Source: GCA-003244245 sp049673305
Lineage (GTDB): Bacteria > Actinomycetota > Actinomycetes > Mycobacteriales > Pseudonocardiaceae
Length of the DNA stretch: 64,000 nt
Direction of reading: 5' to 3'
NCBI GenBank assembly: GCA_049673305.1
Contig: JBATXM010000290.1
Location: forward strand, 94,442-158,441
Positions 27,264-36,009 of the stretch are shown here, one piece after another. The translations under genes and the position numbers were made by a program. Positions within the stretch are counted from its first letter, which is position 1. Each line of letters starts with the position of its first letter. Below the pieces are notes generated by a model. That model had not been told where the DNA came from. It saw nothing but the letters and a program-made list of their open reading frames with translations, and did no database searches.

Positions 27264-30118
27264 GCCCCACCACACTGCCCGACCTCATGCCGGCGGCGCT
27301 GCGCCGCGAGTGGTCCCGGGCCGGCTACTACCCCGACCGGGATGTGTTCGGGCTGTTCACGGATCTGGTGACGAAAGATCCAGACCAGGTCGCGGTGCTC
27401 GACGCCTCCGGAGTGCACAGCCGAGTCGAGCTGCACGACGCTGCGTTGCGGCTCGCGCACGGCCTGCGTGAGCTGGGGATCGGGCCGGGATCGGTGGTGT
27501 CCTGCCAGCTGCTGAACTCGTGGCGTTCGGTCGTGGTCGACCTCGCCGTGGCGGCACTGGGCGGCGTTGTGCTGCCCTTCCCCGCCGGGCGCGGCCACCG
27601 CGATGTGCGAGCGCTGTTGAGCAGGTCCCGGGCCAGCGTCGCGGTCATCTCCCGGCGCTACGCCGATGTCGACATCGCGGAGCTCTACCAGAGTGTGCGA
27701 GCTGAGATTCCCGACCTGACGCACATCGTCGTCGAGGGCCCAGCCGAGGGCCCAGCAGAGAACTCAGTTGACGGCCCGGCGGCACCGGACACCACGGCCC
27801 TGGAGGATCTGCTGGCCGGCCCCGCCCTGGACTGCGCCACTGTCGAGCCCATCGGCCCGGACGCGGCGGTGCGGATGCTGGTGTCCTCGGGCACCGAGGC
27901 GGAGCCGAAGATCGTGGCGTACTCGCACAACGCGCTGGTCGGCGGGCGGGGCCGGTTTCTGGCCCGGGTGGCGCCGCCGGACGGTTCCCCCATGCGCGGC
28001 CTGTTCTGCGTCCCGCTCGGTTCGTCATTCGGCTCGTACGCGACCGTCGGGGTGCTGGTGACCCTGGGTGGATCCTTGGTGCTGCTCCCCAAATTCGATC
28101 CGGGGAAGGCGCTCGCGGCCATCGCTATGCACCGGCCGACCCACGTGTTCGGCGTGCCCACCATGTTCCAGCGCCTGCTTGACCACCCGGATCTGCCGAG
28201 AACCGACGTGTCCTCGCTGGTGGCCGTGGTCAGTGGCGGTGCCATCATCGACCCACCGACCGCAGCGAAATGTGTGGCGCACCTAGGTTGCGCCTTCGTG
28301 AGCCTTTACGGCTCGGCCGATGGCGTGAACTGTCACACGCTGCTTGATGATCCCCTCCCGGTGGCCCAGTACACGGTCGGCAAGCCCAACGCCACGATCT
28401 GCGACATCCGCATCACCAATGCCGCTGACTGTGCGGTCCGCCACGGTGAGGTGGGCGAGATCCTCGCTCGCGGGCCGATGTCCCCGCTGTGCTATGTCCA
28501 CGCACCGGAGCTCGACGCGCGCTACCGGACTCCGCAGGGGTGGGTGCGTACTGGTGATCGGGGCTTTCTGGACGACGAGGGCAGGCTGCGTCTCGTCGGG
28601 CGCAGCAAGGAGATCGTCATCCGCGGCGGCAGCAACATCAGCCCCGCTGAGGTCGAGGGGGCGGTTGCCGCGCATGCGGACGTGGTCAGTGTGGCGTGCA
28701 TCGGGGTCCCTGACGAGGACCTCGGGCAGCGGGTGTGCGCGTGCGTGGTGCTGCGGGCGGGAGCACCGCCGCTGGACAGGGCCAGCCTCGGCGCGTTCCT
28801 CGACAGTTGCGGGCTTGAGCGGCGCAAGTTTCCCGAGCAGCTGGTGGTGCTCGATGAGCTGCCCATCACCCCGGCGGGCAAGGTCGACAAGCGGGCCCTG
28901 CGCACCCTGGCCACCGGGACGGCGCCGAGGGACCTGGCGGCCGTGCGCGCGGCCGTGCGCCGGTTCACCGAGGAGGAGATCCTGCCCCGCGAGTCACTGC
29001 TCGCGGGGCCAGAGGGCGCCGAGGTGCTGGCCGATGTGCAGCGGCGGGCGCGCACGGCCGGTCTCTGGGGGCTGTACTACCCGTCGGAGCTGGGGGGCGC
29101 TGGATTCACCCTGCCCGAGTACCTGGTGATCGCTGAGCAGGAAGGCCGCGCGCTGCCCGGACCCGCCGTGTTTGGCGCCGACACCACGCTCGACGTGCGG
29201 ATGCTGCACGAGTCGGGCTCGGAGCGGGTCCGCCAGGAGTATCTGGCCCCGCTCGTGGCGGGAGCCGCGATAGCCTGCTACGGCATGACGGAGCCCGGAG
29301 TCAGCGGCTCAGACGCCAGCCTGCTGCGCACCGAGGCGCGACTCGCTCAGGGAATGTGGACGGTGCGCGGGCGCAAATGGTTCACCTGCCGCGGCGGGCG
29401 GGCCACCTTCACCACCGTCGTGGCTCGGACCGAGGCGCTGGGTAAGCCGATCCGCAGGGCACTGTCGCTGATCGTGATTCCGGCGGACACACCCGGCTTC
29501 CGGGTGCTCCGGCCACTGTCCACGCTGGGCCTGGAGCTTGATCAGTGGGAGCTTGAGTTCGCGGGCGCGCGGGTGCCTGAGGACCACCTCGTGGGCCAAC
29601 GGGGCCGGGGCAGCGCCGTCATCGGGCGGCGGTTGAACCTCGGGCGGCTGCTGCGGGCGATGCACTGGTTGGGCCAGGCGCAGCGCGCCTTCGATCTGAT
29701 GTGCCTGCGGATGCGCCAGCGCCGCACCCTGGGCGGGGTGCTCGCCGACAAGCAGCTCATGCACCAGCACGTGTTCGCGGCCTACACCGAGATCTGCGCG
29801 GCGCGCGGCCTGCTGCGCCGCGCCGCCGCGATATTCGACGCCGAGCTGCCCACGACATCGGACGTGAGCGTGGCGAAGGTCGCGGCGGCACACATGGTCA
29901 ACGATGTGCTTGACCGGGCGGTGCAGGTGTTCGGTGCCGAGGGACTGCTGCACCCGTACCTTTCCGTGGCCCACCGGATGGCCCGGGGAACCCGCATCTA
30001 CGACGGACCCGACGAGATCCACATCACCACGACCGCCCAGCGGATCCTGGCCAGCTACGACGACACCCTCGTTTTCGACTTCACCGACCCGCTGGACGGA
30101 GTCAGGGGGAGGGCCTGA
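27260..30118 (+). CDS. acyl-CoA synthetase/acyl-CoA dehydrogenase fusion
   Basis: A 952-aa two-enzyme fusion. Residues about 1-545 are an adenylate-forming ligase: SSGTEAEPKI (phosphate loop), LYGSADG, RTGDRGFLDDEGRLRLVGRSK broken by the usual hinge, and PAGKVDKRAL with catalytic Lys about 540. Residues about 555-945 are an acyl-CoA dehydrogenase with the FAD segment YGMTEPGVSGSD and WFTCRGG, and end with IYDGPDEIH, which resembles the GPDE-H ending of ACAD10/ACAD11-type enzymes rather than the usual YEGT with catalytic Glu. It would activate an acid and desaturate the CoA ester. Start coupled to the CoA-transferase (ATGA). The 3' end overlaps the convergent permease gene by 17 bp. Confidence 0.87.
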   Translation: MSPTTLPDLMPAALRREWSRAGYYPDRDVFGLFTDLVTKDPDQVAVLDASGVHSRVELHDAALRLAHGLRELGIGPGSVVSCQLLNSWRSVVVDLAVAALGGVVLPFPAGRGHRDVRALLSRSRASVAVISRRYADVDIAELYQSVRAEIPDLTHIVVEGPAEGPAENSVDGPAAPDTTALEDLLAGPALDCATVEPIGPDAAVRMLVSSGTEAEPKIVAYSHNALVGGRGRFLARVAPPDGSPMRGLFCVPLGSSFGSYATVGVLVTLGGSLVLLPKFDPGKALAAIAMHRPTHVFGVPTMFQRLLDHPDLPRTDVSSLVAVVSGGAIIDPPTAAKCVAHLGCAFVSLYGSADGVNCHTLLDDPLPVAQYTVGKPNATICDIRITNAADCAVRHGEVGEILARGPMSPLCYVHAPELDARYRTPQGWVRTGDRGFLDDEGRLRLVGRSKEIVIRGGSNISPAEVEGAVAAHADVVSVACIGVPDEDLGQRVCACVVLRAGAPPLDRASLGAFLDSCGLERRKFPEQLVVLDELPITPAGKVDKRALRTLATGTAPRDLAAVRAAVRRFTEEEILPRESLLAGPEGAEVLADVQRRARTAGLWGLYYPSELGGAGFTLPEYLVIAEQEGRALPGPAVFGADTTLDVRMLHESGSERVRQEYLAPLVAGAAIACYGMTEPGVSGSDASLLRTEARLAQGMWTVRGRKWFTCRGGRATFTTVVARTEALGKPIRRALSLIVIPADTPGFRVLRPLSTLGLELDQWELEFAGARVPEDHLVGQRGRGSAVIGRRLNLGRLLRAMHWLGQAQRAFDLMCLRMRQRRTLGGVLADKQLMHQHVFAAYTEICAARGLLRRAAAIFDAELPTTSDVSVAKVAAAHMVNDVLDRAVQVFGAEGLLHPYLSVAHRMARGTRIYDGPDEIHITTTAQRILASYDDTLVFDFTDPLDGVRGRA

Positions 30119-31088
30119 ATCCCCCCCAGGTTCCCGATGGATGCTTGTGCACCTTTCTGCTCGGCAGGCGCGAGAAGGTGGCGGCCAGAACGAGCGCGGC
30201 CCCGTAGAAGACCTGGTTGACCCATCCGGACAGGCCGAGAAGTTCCAAGCCGGTTACGCCAGTGACGAGGAAATACACCGCGACCACGGTGCCCCACGCG
30301 TTGAACCGGCCGGGGGTGATTGTGGTGGCACCGAGGAAGATGCTGGCGAACACCGGCAGCAGATAGGTCGGGCCGATCGTGGGGTCTGAGGAACCGAGCG
30401 TGCCGGCGAGCAGGATACCGGCGATCGAGGCGGTCACGCTGCTGTAGACGAGGGCGGCGGCGCGGTATCGCGCGACGTTGATGCCGGTGAGGCGGGCCAC
30501 GTCGGGACCGGCACCGACGAAGAACAGGTGGCGCCCGGCGGGGGTGTAGGTGGTGAAATACCAGGTGGCCAGCGCGAGCCCGAGACCGAGGTAGAAGACC
30601 AGTTGCAGCCCGAGTATCGGGTAGCGGGTGAGGGTGACCAGGGTGGCGCTGATGCCGGCGGTGGGCACGATGTTGATGCCGAGCGCGGCGCCGCCGAGCA
30701 GGGTGCCGGTGCCGAGGGTGACCACGATGGGGTCGACGCCGAAGCCGACGATGAACACGGCGTTGAGACCGCCGATGAACGCGCCGCACGCGAGCACAGC
30801 GGCGATGGTGGACCACAGCGGCCAGTGCTGCACGGCGCCCAGCTCGCCGAGGAGCGTGTCGGCGATGCCGAGCGTGGCCGGGGCGGAAAGGTCCAGGGTG
30901 TCGGCGGTCAGTGCCGGTAGCAGTCCGAGGGCGAGGATGAGCAGTGCGGCCTGGGAGCTGAGGATCGCGCTGGCGGTGCCGGTGGTGAGGAACTCCTCGG
31001 GCCGCAGGATGCCGAACACGGCGATCATGACTGCCCAGATGGCGAGCAGGCCGAACCGCCGTGCCCAGCCGGTACGATGAGATGTCAC
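30102..31088 (-). CDS. sugar-type ABC transporter permease
   Basis: A 328-aa RbsC/AraH-type inner-membrane permease with about 8-10 helices; the family segments LGLLPALTADTLDLS, GGLNAVFIVGFGVDPIVVTLGT and AGRHLFFVGAGPDVARLTGI are recognisable. GTG 31088 overlaps the stop of the ATPase gene (GTGA), so I start there rather than at the longer open frame. It is last in the operon binding protein - ATPase - permease. A single permease gene means a homodimeric channel. The C-terminal tail overlaps the end of the convergent fusion gene. Confidence 0.9.
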   Translation of the reverse strand: MTSHRTGWARRFGLLAIWAVMIAVFGILRPEEFLTTGTASAILSSQAALLILALGLLPALTADTLDLSAPATLGIADTLLGELGAVQHWPLWSTIAAVLACGAFIGGLNAVFIVGFGVDPIVVTLGTGTLLGGAALGINIVPTAGISATLVTLTRYPILGLQLVFYLGLGLALATWYFTTYTPAGRHLFFVGAGPDVARLTGINVARYRAAALVYSSVTASIAGILLAGTLGSSDPTIGPTYLLPVFASIFLGATTITPGRFNAWGTVVAVYFLVTGVTGLELLGLSGWVNQVFYGAALVLAATFSRLPSRKVHKHPSGTWGGFRPSP

Positions 31089-32665
31089 TGCTGGTGACAG
31101 GCACTGTGTTGGTAACAGGCAGTCAGCATCCGCGCCGCGGTCAGGGTGTCGCCGTGCAGCCGGGCGGTAATCCGCCCGCCCGCGAGAACGAGCACTGTGG
31201 CACACGTCGCGATGAGGTCGTCGTGGTCGATGCTGGCCAGCACGACAGCGGTGCCGGTGTCAGCCAGCGCGGCGAGGCGGGTGAGGATCTGCGCTCGGGA
31301 CGCTACGTCGACGCCGTTGACCGGTTCGTCGAGCAGCAGCACGGTGGGTGCGCGGTCGAGCCATTTAGCCAGCACGACTTTCTGCTGGTTGCCACCACTG
31401 AACGTGCCCAGGTCGAGACAGGGCGTAGGTGGGTGCACACCGGCGTGGTCCATCAGGGCACTCGCGTGCGCCACGATGCTGTCCTGGCGCAGCAGGCCGC
31501 GTCGGACGTGGCGAGCGAGGTCACCCAGGGTGATGTTGTCGGCTGCTGGGGCGTCTAGGACGGCGGCGTGCCGGGCCCGGTCGCCGGGTACCAGGCACAA
31601 CCCAGCCCGGATCGCGCTGGCAGGAGTCAGGCGGCCCAGCGGCAGCGGGATGCCGCGCACGCTCGCTGATCCTGACCGAGCGGGGGTGGCACCGAACAGG
31701 AGATAGGGAATGTGGTGAAAGCCGCTGCCCAGCAATCCGGTGAGCCCGACGATCTCGCCGGCCCGCACGTCGAAGGACACCCCGTGGATCGCCTCGCCGC
31801 ACAGGTCGCGAACCCCCAGCACGACCTCGCGTGGGCCCGACAGCGGGCCGCACACCCGCGAGGCTGGGTGAAGAGCCCGCTTCCGCGAGGCCCTTCGCTG
31901 CCGTGCGGTCTCGGGCACCATCACGGTGACCAACCGCTGGGTGGTGAGCGTGCTGGTGAGCTCGTCGAGCACCCGGTGCCCGTCCCGCAGCACCATGATC
32001 CGCTCGGTGATGGCCAGGGCCTGGGGGATGTTGTGGGTGACCAGCAGCACTCCGACACCGTGGTGGGCGACGGTTCGGATGGCCGCACACACCCGCTCAA
32101 CCCCGTCCCTGGGCAGGAACGCGGTGGGTTCATCAAGGACGAGCACCCCTTGGCGCTGGCCCGCCAGCCGATCGAAGGCCCTGGCGATGGCCAGTATCGC
32201 CCGGTCGGTGACCGGGATCTCCGCGATCGTCCGATCCGGGGGCAGATGAAGGGCGAACCGATCCAGCGCGGTGGCGAGCCGGGCCCGCTCCCGGCGCCAG
32301 GAGATCCTCCCGCCGAACCCGGTGAGATAGCGGCCGACACCGAAGCTCTCCTCGACCGTGGCGGTGGCGACCAGGCCGAGATCCTGATGGACGAAGCTCA
32401 TCAACCGCCGAGCCGGATCGGGCCCAGATCGGGCGAGCCGCACCGGGTGCCCACACACGCTCAGCACCGCACCGGGTTCGGGCTGGTGATAACCGGACAA
32501 GATCTTGACGAAGGTTGATTTTCCCGATCCATTGTGCCCGAGCATGCCGAGGACCTCACCCCCGTGCAGGTCCAGGTCGAGCTGGTGCAGCACAGTGCGT
32601 CCGGCGAACTGCTTGCTGATGGCGCGCGCCCGCAACGCGGGTGGGCGAGTCAGGACAGGCCCCAC
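31085..32665 (-). CDS. sugar-type ABC transporter ATPase (two NBDs)
   Basis: A 526-aa RbsA/MglA-type ATPase with two nucleotide-binding domains. NBD1 has Walker A GHNGSGKST and Walker B VLVLDEPTAFLP, but its signature loop is IPVTDRAILAIARA instead of LSxGxQQ. NBD2 has the degenerate Walker A (GLTGLLGSGF) normal for this family, with an intact FSGGNQQKVVLAKWL signature and VLLLDEPVNGVDV. Thus each composite site pairs one good and one poor half. It overlaps the binding-protein gene by 16 bp upstream and the permease by GTGA. Likely substrate is a pentose, hexose or similar; not determinable. Confidence 0.92.
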   Translation of the reverse strand: MGPVLTRPPALRARAISKQFAGRTVLHQLDLDLHGGEVLGMLGHNGSGKSTFVKILSGYHQPEPGAVLSVCGHPVRLARSGPDPARRLMSFVHQDLGLVATATVEESFGVGRYLTGFGGRISWRRERARLATALDRFALHLPPDRTIAEIPVTDRAILAIARAFDRLAGQRQGVLVLDEPTAFLPRDGVERVCAAIRTVAHHGVGVLLVTHNIPQALAITERIMVLRDGHRVLDELTSTLTTQRLVTVMVPETARQRRASRKRALHPASRVCGPLSGPREVVLGVRDLCGEAIHGVSFDVRAGEIVGLTGLLGSGFHHIPYLLFGATPARSGSASVRGIPLPLGRLTPASAIRAGLCLVPGDRARHAAVLDAPAADNITLGDLARHVRRGLLRQDSIVAHASALMDHAGVHPPTPCLDLGTFSGGNQQKVVLAKWLDRAPTVLLLDEPVNGVDVASRAQILTRLAALADTGTAVVLASIDHDDLIATCATVLVLAGGRITARLHGDTLTAARMLTACYQHSACHQQ

Positions 32666-33792
32666 AGCTTCAGGTAGTCAGCGGCGAAGTCCGTGCCGCC
32701 ATACCAGGTTGACGGGTTCTGACCAAGATTGATCGAATCGATGTTCGCCGGGGTGAACGCGCGAAAGCCGATCTTCTCGTCAGCGAGCGGCGGGGTGTTG
32801 GTCAGCGCGCGGAGCACCTCGTCCATGCTCGCCCAACCGATCCACGCACCGTTGACACCGATGTTGCCGACCCACCGGGGGTTGCTGGCTGCCTTCATGT
32901 CCACAAGCTGCGCCTGATCACCATTGGAGCTGACCAGCTTGACCCGTGCGGTGGCGTTCGCGGCGACCAGCGCCGGCACGATCAGCGGGGAGGTGGTGTC
33001 GAACACCGGTACGACGTAGTTCACCTTCGGATCGGCCGCCGCAGCGGTGGCAATACTGGGGATCTGCGTGCCCCACTGCGCGATGGGCGCCTCGGCTACC
33101 GTGGTGGTGCAACTGGGGCAGTGCCGACCCATCTCCGTGGTGAAGCCGTTCGCTTCCAGGGTGGCGACGCCGACGTCGGGTGCGTTGACGACCACCGCGT
33201 CCACCCGGCCACCAGAGTCATGGATGACGACATCGGCCATGGCCGCGCCAATGCACGTGTAGCACGGGCTGACGTAAGCGAACACACCGGAGCTGGCCGA
33301 GGGCGCGCCCGGGTCAGTGACGAACAGCTGGACTACCGGGATACCGGCGGAGTGCGCCTGTTGGAGCGGGGCGGCGATCTCCGCGGTGGTGAAACCGACG
33401 GTGATGACCGCGCTGGCGTGTTGCGCGATCGCCTGGGAGATCTGGCGAGCCACGTCCGCCGCGCTACCAGCGGGATTCGACCCCAGCGTGACCATCCCGG
33501 TCTTGCCGGCCGCAGCGCTGATCCCGTCCTTGATCGACTGGATGAACGGGTTGATGTCCTTGGTGATGACCGCGACGCGCTTGCCCCGTTCACCGGTGCC
33601 CACAGCGATCGAGGGTGCCCCGGACAACTGCCAGGTCACCGGCCGCTGCGCCGCGCTCACTACGGCGGCGACAGTGGCGGCGCCGATCACCGCCGGCCCA
33701 CCCGACGACGACATTCTCCGGGTACCCGCGCACCCACTGAGAACTCCGATCAGGAGAACAACACCGACGCACACCCACCGCGGCACCCACAT
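32650..33792 (-). CDS. ABC transporter substrate-binding lipoprotein
   Basis: A 380-aa periplasmic-binding-protein-like lipoprotein (Peripla_BP_4 type). The signal peptide ends in a lipobox LSGC at about residue 21; the ribose-binding-protein fold follows, beginning RVAVITKDINPFIQSIKDG. Two Cys pairs (PCYTC and HCPSC) in the middle are unusual for this family and could form disulfides or bind metal. It is the first gene of the transporter operon. The weak ribosome site before ATG 33792 leaves some doubt about the exact start, but the signal peptide fits. The position close to the CoA-activation genes hints at a shared substrate, which is inference. Confidence 0.88.
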   Translation of the reverse strand: MWVPRWVCVGVVLLIGVLSGCAGTRRMSSSGGPAVIGAATVAAVVSAAQRPVTWQLSGAPSIAVGTGERGKRVAVITKDINPFIQSIKDGISAAAGKTGMVTLGSNPAGSAADVARQISQAIAQHASAVITVGFTTAEIAAPLQQAHSAGIPVVQLFVTDPGAPSASSGVFAYVSPCYTCIGAAMADVVIHDSGGRVDAVVVNAPDVGVATLEANGFTTEMGRHCPSCTTTVAEAPIAQWGTQIPSIATAAAADPKVNYVVPVFDTTSPLIVPALVAANATARVKLVSSNGDQAQLVDMKAASNPRWVGNIGVNGAWIGWASMDEVLRALTNTPPLADEKIGFRAFTPANIDSINLGQNPSTWYGGTDFAADYLKLWGLS

Positions 33793-33828
33793 GGCTCAAT
33801 AGTCGTCGTGCAAGCCCCAGTTAGTTCC

Positions 33829-33889
33829 CGTGAACTCGACATCACGGACCTCTTCGGACCCTTGAGAGGTACGTGGTGTCGAGTTCACG
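33829..33889. repeat. dispersed palindromic repeat, copy 3
   Basis: CGTGAACTCGACATCACG (33829-33846) pairs with 33872-33889 over 18 bp with one mismatch. This copy covers the last codons and the stop of the satP-like gene, so the C terminus WRELDTTYLSRVRRGP is encoded by the repeat. It also lies 36 bp upstream of the binding-protein gene and could end transcription of the wall operon. Confidence 0.7.
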
Positions 33890-34531
33890 CCATCCACCCC
33901 CGGTGGGGAAGAGGGGGAGGACGGTCTTCTTGAAGGTCGCGTTGGTGACTCCGGCGAAAGAGGCGTACCAGGCCAAGGCGGCGGTCCCGATCCCGAGGTA
34001 ACCACCGAGGTGAGTCATGGTGGCATCACCGCCGTAGGCGCCGATGGTCAAGGAGACGAACGTCGCGAGCAGGACGATGAACACCGCAGCCACCGCGCCG
34101 GAAACCCGCAGCGAAGCTACTGTCATAGTGGCGGTGAAGATTGTCCAGGCGAGCAGGAACAGCCCGGTCGCGGACGCCGAGGACGCAGCGGGCAGCCCCG
34201 GGGCGATGAACTTGACGTAGGCGGCGAAGGACAACCAGAACGCACCGTAAGAACTGAACGCCAGCGCACCGAAGGTGTTCGCCTTGCGAAACTCCCACAT
34301 CCCGGCCAACAGTTGGCCAAGCCCGCCGTAACACAGCGCCAGCGGCAGCACGACCGGCTCAATCGCCTTGGGGACCAGGCCGGCGTTGACGCAGCTGAGC
34401 ACGAAGGTGGTCATCGCGAATGCGGCCAGGCCCAGCGGAGCTGGGTCGGCGATGTGATCCACGGGGACGGGGAACCCGGTGTGCACCTGCGGAGGCTGGG
34501 ACACTCTGTGTGCGGCGGCAATCTTGGCCAT
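33842..34531 (-). CDS. SatP-like acetate/succinate transporter
   Basis: A 229-aa GPR1/FUN34/YaaH-family channel with six membrane helices and the signature DPAPLGL just before helix 1; GGLGQLLAGMWEFRKANTFGALAFSSYGAFWLS is typical when read in parts. It should move acetate or a related short monocarboxylate. AGGAG lies 7 nt before the ATG. It follows ubiA by 24 bp and so appears to be the last gene of the galactan/arabinan operon, an odd partner. The last 16 or so residues come from repeat copy 3. Confidence 0.88.
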   Translation of the reverse strand: MAKIAAAHRVSQPPQVHTGFPVPVDHIADPAPLGLAAFAMTTFVLSCVNAGLVPKAIEPVVLPLALCYGGLGQLLAGMWEFRKANTFGALAFSSYGAFWLSFAAYVKFIAPGLPAASSASATGLFLLAWTIFTATMTVASLRVSGAVAAVFIVLLATFVSLTIGAYGGDATMTHLGGYLGIGTAALAWYASFAGVTNATFKKTVLPLFPTGGGWRELDTTYLSRVRRGP

Positions 34532-34555
34532 GAGCTGCTCCTTGCGCTGCCCGGG

Positions 34556-35464
34556 CTAGAGGTAGACGGCGGGGATGAGGGTGAGGACCAGGGCGGCGCC
34601 GAGGACCTGGAGGGTGCGGTCGGCTAGGGCGATCTCCTCAGGCTCACCGCCGTTGCCGCCGTCGACGTCCACGGCGTAGCGCAGCACGGCCACCACGAAG
34701 GGCACCAAGGAGATCACCGGCCAGCGCGAGTGGTTGGCCTGGCTGAGCTGAAACGCCCACAGGCCGTACGTCATGATCACCCCGGTAGCCGAGAGCGTCC
34801 ACACAAAGCGCAGGTAGGAGGCGGTGTAGCGGTCCAACGACTTGCGGATCTTCACGCCGGTGCGCTCGGCAAGCCGGATCTCGGCGTAACGCTTGCCGGC
34901 CACCATGAACAGTGACCCAAACGCGGTGGTGAGCAGGAACCACTGGGACAGCACGATCTCCGCGGCGGCGCCGCCGGCGATGGCCCGCAACAAGAAACCA
35001 GACGCGACGATGGAGATGTCCACCACCGGCTGGTGCTTGAGCCACCAACAGTAGGCGAGCTGCACGCCGATGTAGATTCCAGTAACCATGACCAGGTCGG
35101 TCGAGGCCAGGAACGACACTCCGATCGCGGTCCCGAACAGCACTACCGCCAGCGCCAGCGCCAGTCGAGGTGGCACCACTCCAGCGGCAATCGGCCGGTA
35201 CCGCTTGGTCGGGTGCGCGCGGTCGGCTTCAACGTCCTGAACATCGTTGACCAGGTACACACCGGACGCGGCCAGCGAGAACGCGACAAAGGCGATCCCG
35301 ACGGCGGCGAGCACGGGCAACTGCAAGATGGTGCCGCCCGCGAAGGGCGCGGCCAGAACCAGGACGTTCTTCACCCATTGCCGAGGCCGCATGGTACGCA
35401 GGAGCCCGACCAGCACATGGGTACTGTGGGCGCTGATCGGGGTCTGCGGCGCGGTGGTGGTCAT
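34556..35464 (-). CDS. ubiA: decaprenyl-phosphate phosphoribosyltransferase
   Basis: A 302-aa UbiA-superfamily membrane prenyltransferase, the same length as Rv3806c. The first Asp-rich motif is NDVQDVEADRAHPTKRYRP, the form seen in phosphoribosyl-transferring members; about nine helices follow. It joins phosphoribosyl pyrophosphate to decaprenyl phosphate, the first committed step towards the arabinose donor used by the Emb proteins. ATG 35464 has GAAAGGA 8 nt upstream and overlaps the stop of the phosphatase gene (ATGA), so it is preferred to the longer open frame. The product of its neighbour is expected to remove the 5-phosphate. Confidence 0.94.
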   Translation of the reverse strand: MTTTAPQTPISAHSTHVLVGLLRTMRPRQWVKNVLVLAAPFAGGTILQLPVLAAVGIAFVAFSLAASGVYLVNDVQDVEADRAHPTKRYRPIAAGVVPPRLALALAVVLFGTAIGVSFLASTDLVMVTGIYIGVQLAYCWWLKHQPVVDISIVASGFLLRAIAGGAAAEIVLSQWFLLTTAFGSLFMVAGKRYAEIRLAERTGVKIRKSLDRYTASYLRFVWTLSATGVIMTYGLWAFQLSQANHSRWPVISLVPFVVAVLRYAVDVDGGNGGEPEEIALADRTLQVLGAALVLTLIPAVYL

Positions 35465-36009
35465 CGCCGTCCTTTCGGAAGGATGCCGCCCTGAGAGCGG
35501 CACAGTCGTCGTCGCGTCGCGACGCCGATGGCCGCGCCCAGCGCGGAACCCATCAGGACGTCACTGGGGTAGTGCACGCCCAGTACCAGCCTGCTGATCA
35601 GCATCGGTGGCACCAGAAACGGGCTGAGCCGGCGACGCAGCAGGCCGCCGTAGACAATCGCCGCCGTGGTGGTCGACGCCGCATGCGAGGACGGGAAGGA
35701 CAAGTCACTGGGCGTACCCGCCAGCACCGCGACGGATGGATCAGTGGGGCGGTGCCGACGCACCACCCGCTTGAGCGCGATCGAGCTCCCGTGCGCGGCA
35801 GCCACCGCAGCGCAGGAGAGCAGCCAATCCCGCCGACGCCGTCGATCGCCCAGCGCGCCCAGCGCGCCCAGCGCGAGCCAGCCCAGGGCGTGCTCACCGA
35901 AGTACGACATCCCTCGGGCGGTGGCCACCACCCGAGGTACCGCGATCGTGCGCTGCACCGTGGCGAGCAACGCAATCTCCTGACGCTGGGGCATTGTGCG
36001 CTGGGGCAT
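35461..36009 (-). CDS. PAP2-family phosphatase (Rv3807c-like)
   Basis: A 182-aa membrane phosphatase with the full PAP2 signature: KRVVRRHRP, PSSHAAS and SRLVLGVHYPSD. Rv3807c homologues are proposed to dephosphorylate decaprenylphosphoryl-5-phosphoribose between UbiA and DprE1. The ATG at 36009 shares one base with the glfT2 stop, and the gene end overlaps ubiA, so glfT2-PAP2-ubiA are tightly coupled in the same order as in mycobacteria. A GTG one codon earlier (36012) is also possible. Confidence 0.92.
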   Translation of the reverse strand: MPQRTMPQRQEIALLATVQRTIAVPRVVATARGMSYFGEHALGWLALGALGALGDRRRRRDWLLSCAAVAAAHGSSIALKRVVRRHRPTDPSVAVLAGTPSDLSFPSSHAASTTTAAIVYGGLLRRRLSPFLVPPMLISRLVLGVHYPSDVLMGSALGAAIGVATRRRLCRSQGGILPKGRR

